From Oscillospiraceae bacterium (GTDB lineage: Bacteria; Bacillota; Clostridia; Oscillospirales; Ruminococcaceae): a DNA stretch of 44,256 bases. Position 1 is the first letter of the stretch. The number at the start of each line of letters is the position of its first letter. The notes below the pieces were generated by a model. It worked only from the letters and a program-made list of their open reading frames with translations, did no database searches and had not been told where the DNA came from. The stretch spans positions 1-44,256 of the forward strand of contig JAEEIA010000096.1 in NCBI GenBank assembly GCA_016281125.1, in the 5' to 3' direction. Shown here in pieces: positions 41,280 to 44,256 of this stretch. A program made the position numbers and the translations under genes.

Positions 41280-42623
41280 ATGGACAAACAACTCAAACTG
41301 AACACAGGGCGGACGATCCGTGTGGGATTTGCATTTCTGGCGATTCTGGCATTCTGGCAGATGTACAACAATGTCATACCGCTGATTCTGACGAAAACAT
41401 TTCACATGGACAAGAGCCTGTCCGGCGTGATTATGGCAGCTGACAATGTGCTTGCGCTGTTTCTGCTCCCGCTGTTCGGCGGATTATCCGACCGCTGCAA
41501 GGCAAAGATGGGCAAGCGCAAGCCGTTTATTCTCGGCGGAAGCGTCGCGGCGGTCTTTCTGATGCTGCTGATTCCGTTTCTGGACAACGCGTATTTTCAG
41601 AATCCGCGGACGGCCGTCGAGATTCTGTTTGTCTGCGTGCTCGGCTGTATTCTGGTCGCAATGGGAACCTATCGGAGCCCGGCGGTCGCGCTGATGCCGG
41701 ACGTGACGCCAAAGCCGCTCCGCAGCAGAGCAAATGCCGTCATCAATCTGATGGGGGCGCTCGGCGGCATCCTCTATTTGATCGTCGCAAAAATCATGTA
41801 TCCGTCCTCCAGAACGCAGGACGCGGCGCATGTCGATTATCTGCCGCTGTTTCTGGTTATGGCGGGCATCATGATTCTGTCGCTGATCATCGTGATGTTC
41901 TTTGTCCGTGAGGTGCAGTGGAATGCGGAGATGCTTGCATATGAAAAGGCACATCCGGAAGAAAACCTTGCGGTGGAAACGGCGGAGCATACGGAGCAGC
42001 TCCCGAAGGACGTGAAGAAAAGCCTGCTCTTTCTGCTGATGTCCGTCGCGCTCTGGTTTATGGGCTATAACGGAATGGAAACCTGGTTCACGACCTATGC
42101 GGATGCCATGTGGAACATGGGGCTCGGCGATGCATCGCTGTGCCTGACGATTGCAACCGGCGGCGCGATCCTGTGCTTTATTCCGTCCGGTCTGCTGGCG
42201 AGCAGAATCGGGCGGAAAAAGACAATTATGGGCGGAATTCTTCTGATGTCGTTCAGCTTTTTTTCCGTGTTTGCCTATACCTGCGTGTTTCAGACGTTCA
42301 GTAAGCTGCTGTACATCCTGTTCTTTCTGGTCGGCGCGGGCTGGGCGTTTATCAACGTCAATTCGCTGCCGATGGTGCTGGAAATGTGCAGAGGCTCCGA
42401 GGTGGGGCGCTTCACCGGTTTTTACTATACATTCAGCATGGCGGCGCAGATTGTAACACCGATCTGCGCGGGTACGCTCCTTGAACATGTCAGCTATATG
42501 ACGCTTTTCCCGTACTGTGCGGCTTTTGCATTGCTTTCGTTTGTCACGATGCTGTTTGTGCGGCACGGGGATGCAAAGGCCGAAGTCAAGCAGGGACTTG
42601 AGGCGTTTGAAGAGCTCGATTGA
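41280..42623 (+). CDS. MFS transporter, SLC45/GPH-like
   Basis: 447 residues, about 12 membrane segments. The segment GGLSDRCKAKMGKRKPFILGG is the MFS loop 2-3 signature, and RSPAVALMPDVTPKPLRSRANAVINLMG is characteristic of the SLC45/sucrose-type transporters; these import disaccharides with protons. A charged cytoplasmic loop (EKAHPEENLAVETAEHTEQL) joins the two halves. In a plant-fibre degrader, import of released sugars is a natural role, but no sugar enzyme is adjacent. ATG 41280 follows GGAAGGAAA. Its terminator is at 42681-42717. Confidence 0.88.
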   Translation: MDKQLKLNTGRTIRVGFAFLAILAFWQMYNNVIPLILTKTFHMDKSLSGVIMAADNVLALFLLPLFGGLSDRCKAKMGKRKPFILGGSVAAVFLMLLIPFLDNAYFQNPRTAVEILFVCVLGCILVAMGTYRSPAVALMPDVTPKPLRSRANAVINLMGALGGILYLIVAKIMYPSSRTQDAAHVDYLPLFLVMAGIMILSLIIVMFFVREVQWNAEMLAYEKAHPEENLAVETAEHTEQLPKDVKKSLLFLLMSVALWFMGYNGMETWFTTYADAMWNMGLGDASLCLTIATGGAILCFIPSGLLASRIGRKKTIMGGILLMSFSFFSVFAYTCVFQTFSKLLYILFFLVGAGWAFINVNSLPMVLEMCRGSEVGRFTGFYYTFSMAAQIVTPICAGTLLEHVSYMTLFPYCAAFALLSFVTMLFVRHGDAKAEVKQGLEAFEELD

Positions 42624-42627
42624 ATAT

Positions 42628-42672
42628 CCGATAAAGGTATCGCTGCGCGATGAATCCGTCGGAGGCACTTAT
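42628..42672. repeat. Family A repeat, fragment
   Basis: AAGGTATCGCTGCGCGATGA then ATCCGTCGGAGGCACTTAT; the inverted ends of the family lie back to back without the middle. Confidence 0.6.
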
Positions 42673-42680
42673 ATAAAGAC

Positions 42681-42717
42681 AAAAAGCACCGTTTCCGGAC
42701 TGGAAACGGTGCTTTCG
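42681..42717 (+). terminator. Terminator of the MFS gene
   Basis: AAAGCACCGTTTCC (42683-42696), loop GGACT, GGAAACGGTGCTTT (42702-42715); A/T flanks allow use by the minus-strand peptide gene as well. Confidence 0.92.
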
Positions 42718-42733
42718 TATTGGTTCAGTCTGA

Positions 42734-42844
42734 TCAGCCGATCGGGGTGAATTCCGGATCCTCGCCGACTTCGCCGGAGGCCGTGATCACGTCCGCAGCC
42801 TCAAAAGCAATGATCAGAAGCTCAGCATCTGTGTACTTTTCCAT
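42734..42844 (-). CDS. 36-residue peptide downstream of the repeat protein
   Basis: Begins MEKYTDAELLIIAFEAADV, ends EDPEFTPIG. AAGAAGGTG precedes ATG 42844, and the gene starts 29 bp after the stop of the large repeat protein, followed by a terminator. The pattern Y-T-x-x-E-L-x-I-I-x-F-E-x-x-D-V-I-T-x-S resembles small Clostridia proteins often found as unannotated peptides; their role is unknown. Coding nature is supported by ribosome-binding site, spacing and the acidic, non-random content, but it is short. Confidence 0.62.
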   Translation of the reverse strand: MEKYTDAELLIIAFEAADVITASGEVGEDPEFTPIG

Positions 42845-42873
42845 GGTTTCACCTTCTTTCCGTTTTCACAGGA

Positions 42874-44256
42874 TCACTCTTCATGTTCCTGGCCCTGGCT
42901 TTGTCCTTCAACATATGCCTTGACCTTGAGATAGTAATTGTACATTGCTCTCATTTCCTTGCCCAGCGCGTTATTGCCGCAGTGCGTGGAAGCATAATCC
43001 AGTGCGCTGTGGCTGAAGCTGATGATGCCGTCAGCAGTCGAAACAACAATCTCGTTCACCTTCGGGAGATCCATTGCCTTGACCGGATCCGCATCAACGT
43101 AGTACAGCTTCACCTTGGTATCGTACTTTGCTTCCTGTGCGACGCCGTTCACGGTGAAGGTCACGCCTTCCAGGGAATCAGCGCTGAAATAGTAACGGGT
43201 GACGATCTGGTCCTGCATACCGAGTGCAGCGCCAATATACTGCACGCCGCCGACCGGTTCTTCCGGTTTTTCAAATACGCCGCTGCCCGGAATCTCGGTA
43301 ATGTCATCCAGATCAAGCTCACGGCCTGCATTTGCGAGATTATCGGTGTTCAGCTTGTGCTGGGCCTGCGCATAGCCGCCCAGGTTCAGCAGTGCGATCA
43401 GAGCTTCGTCCAGTGCCTCATCCTGCTTGCCGATCATACGGTCGCAGTAAGCGACAACAGAACCGGTACCCTCAGAAACTGCTTCTTCGCTGCCGCTGAC
43501 ATACAGTTTTGCGGTTACGTCAATCGCCAGCTCCGGAACGGACAGCGGGCAATCGAAGATGTAATGCTTGGTGCCGAGGTAGTTGATCGTCTTGCCGGTG
43601 TCGATGTCCGCGCGGACGGTCTTCTCTTCGCCGTAGTGGTCGTAGGTGAACTCAACATATGCGCCCTCGGTCAGCTCATCGCTGATGTTTGCAAAGAAGC
43701 GCAGGATGATGTTCTCCTTGAAGCCGACCTGGTTCGGGTTGATCAGCTCAGCCTTCAGTGCCGGGTCTTCCACGGTTTCACTGCTCAGCACCTCGCCGCA
43801 GCGCGTGCAGCGGACGACCACGTCATGGGAGCCCGGAGCTGTCAGCGACGGGGCAATCACGTTCTCAATCGACGGTTCGCCCGGTTCGTGTCCCAGCATG
43901 GAGCCTTCGTCCACAACGGTATACTCCTCAGTAACACCGCCGTAGGCTGCGGTATACGTTGTGTAGCCGTCAGTTTCGCAGGCTGCCTCATGGACGTCAA
44001 CATCAACATCCGTAATTTCCTGTTCGACGGTTTCGTCACAGTCGCCGTTCTCGCATTTCAGTGTGACGAAAGCCTTGCCGTCCTCTGTCCAGCGGAAGGT
44101 ATACTCATCGCTGTACGGAACGATGACAGTGCAGTTGTGGCCGGTTGCCGGATCGCCGTCAACGGTATACTGCTCGGTCACATCGCCGTAAGTTGCCGTG
44201 TAAACGGTGTAGCCGTCAGCGGTGCAGGTTGTCGGATGGACGTCAGCATCAACATC
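42874..44256 (-). CDS. Large repeat-containing surface or secreted protein, 5' end outside window
   Basis: The frame is open to the window edge, giving 460 C-terminal residues. Two repeats of about 80 residues are visible: DVDADVHPTTCTADGYTVYT ... and DVDVDVHEAACETDGYTTYT ..., each with paired Cys (CENGDC, RCTRCGEV), followed by GHEPGEP. Next comes a beta-rich ~110-residue domain (NPNQVGFKENIILRFFANIS) and a C-terminal all-helix/beta part (QDEALDEALIALLNLGGYAQ). No dockerin or LPXTG is seen at the C terminus. Such Cys-rich 'C-x-x-x-G-Y-x-x-Y' repeats occur in Ruminococcus surface proteins. Upstream sequence would decide. Confidence 0.8.
   Translation of the reverse strand, partial: DVDADVHPTTCTADGYTVYTATYGDVTEQYTVDGDPATGHNCTVIVPYSDEYTFRWTEDGKAFVTLKCENGDCDETVEQEITDVDVDVHEAACETDGYTTYTAAYGGVTEEYTVVDEGSMLGHEPGEPSIENVIAPSLTAPGSHDVVVRCTRCGEVLSSETVEDPALKAELINPNQVGFKENIILRFFANISDELTEGAYVEFTYDHYGEEKTVRADIDTGKTINYLGTKHYIFDCPLSVPELAIDVTAKLYVSGSEEAVSEGTGSVVAYCDRMIGKQDEALDEALIALLNLGGYAQAQHKLNTDNLANAGRELDLDDITEIPGSGVFEKPEEPVGGVQYIGAALGMQDQIVTRYYFSADSLEGVTFTVNGVAQEAKYDTKVKLYYVDADPVKAMDLPKVNEIVVSTADGIISFSHSALDYASTHCGNNALGKEMRAMYNYYLKVKAYVEGQSQGQEHEE

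Noticed and set aside
41484-42668. 394-codon open frame on the minus strand
   Set aside because: Antisense to the MFS transporter.

Overview
The window looks like the chromosome of a cellulosome-forming Ruminococcus (Oscillospiraceae, Bacillota) with moderately high GC. The evidence is three secreted proteins with dockerin or dockerin-like modules (one is a CBM22-dockerin-CE1 esterase), strong AGGAGG ribosome-binding sites, TTGACA-17-TATAAT promoters, a CIRCE element on an hsp20 gene, and Clostridia-style families (YbjN, DUF3810, DUF4298, GtrA). R. champanellensis or R. flavefaciens relatives fit best, but this is inference; no rRNA is present to settle it.

Layout. 1-5000: housekeeping genes carB (5' end cut by the window), greA and lysS. 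5250-10025: a MarR regulator with its own operator drives a heterodimeric ABC exporter plus a GtrA-like membrane protein, closed by a strong terminator. 10040-15620: two YbjN-like genes, a CIRCE-controlled hsp20 on the minus strand, a flippase-like membrane protein, a 1.4-kb gene-free stretch with large repeated hairpins and G-runs, then a minus-strand DAHP synthase. 15657-19640 (minus): tandem DUF3810 membrane metalloprotease-like genes with an alpha/beta hydrolase upstream, then a flavodoxin. 19950-21806: an SDR oxidoreductase and a GNAT-DUF4298 fusion. 21882-30690: the cellulosomal section (CE1 esterase; M6 protease with a dockerin; a secreted protein with a divergent dockerin), interleaved with YgjV, a cyclase/HD gene pair and endonuclease V.

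31300-37550 is an accessory island of uneven, often AT-rich composition: an acyltransferase-3, decayed DNA, a small gene that appears frameshifted, a 896-residue protein joining three different ADP-ribose-hydrolase folds (PARG-like, ARH/DraG, macrodomain), and a close R.DpnI homologue. It abuts a leader-ORF/terminator/XRE-regulator unit and a cluster of five tRNA genes (Gln-CUG, Phe, Gln-UUG, Tyr, Ser-GCU), a common setting for integration. After the tRNAs come a methyltransferase, an unknown membrane protein, an SLC45-like MFS transporter, a 36-residue peptide gene, and the 3' part of a large Cys-containing repeat protein that runs off the window.

Two dispersed non-coding repeat families occupy many of the intergenic gaps. 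Family A (GGTATCTCCGATGGATT ends, inverted) probably acts as bidirectional terminators. Family B (GGCGGGCACTGCCCGCC palindromes next to a TATAGCATATAATACC / GTGCAATGGGAGAA module) carries a sigma-A-like promoter on one strand and seems to supply the promoter of the flavodoxin gene.
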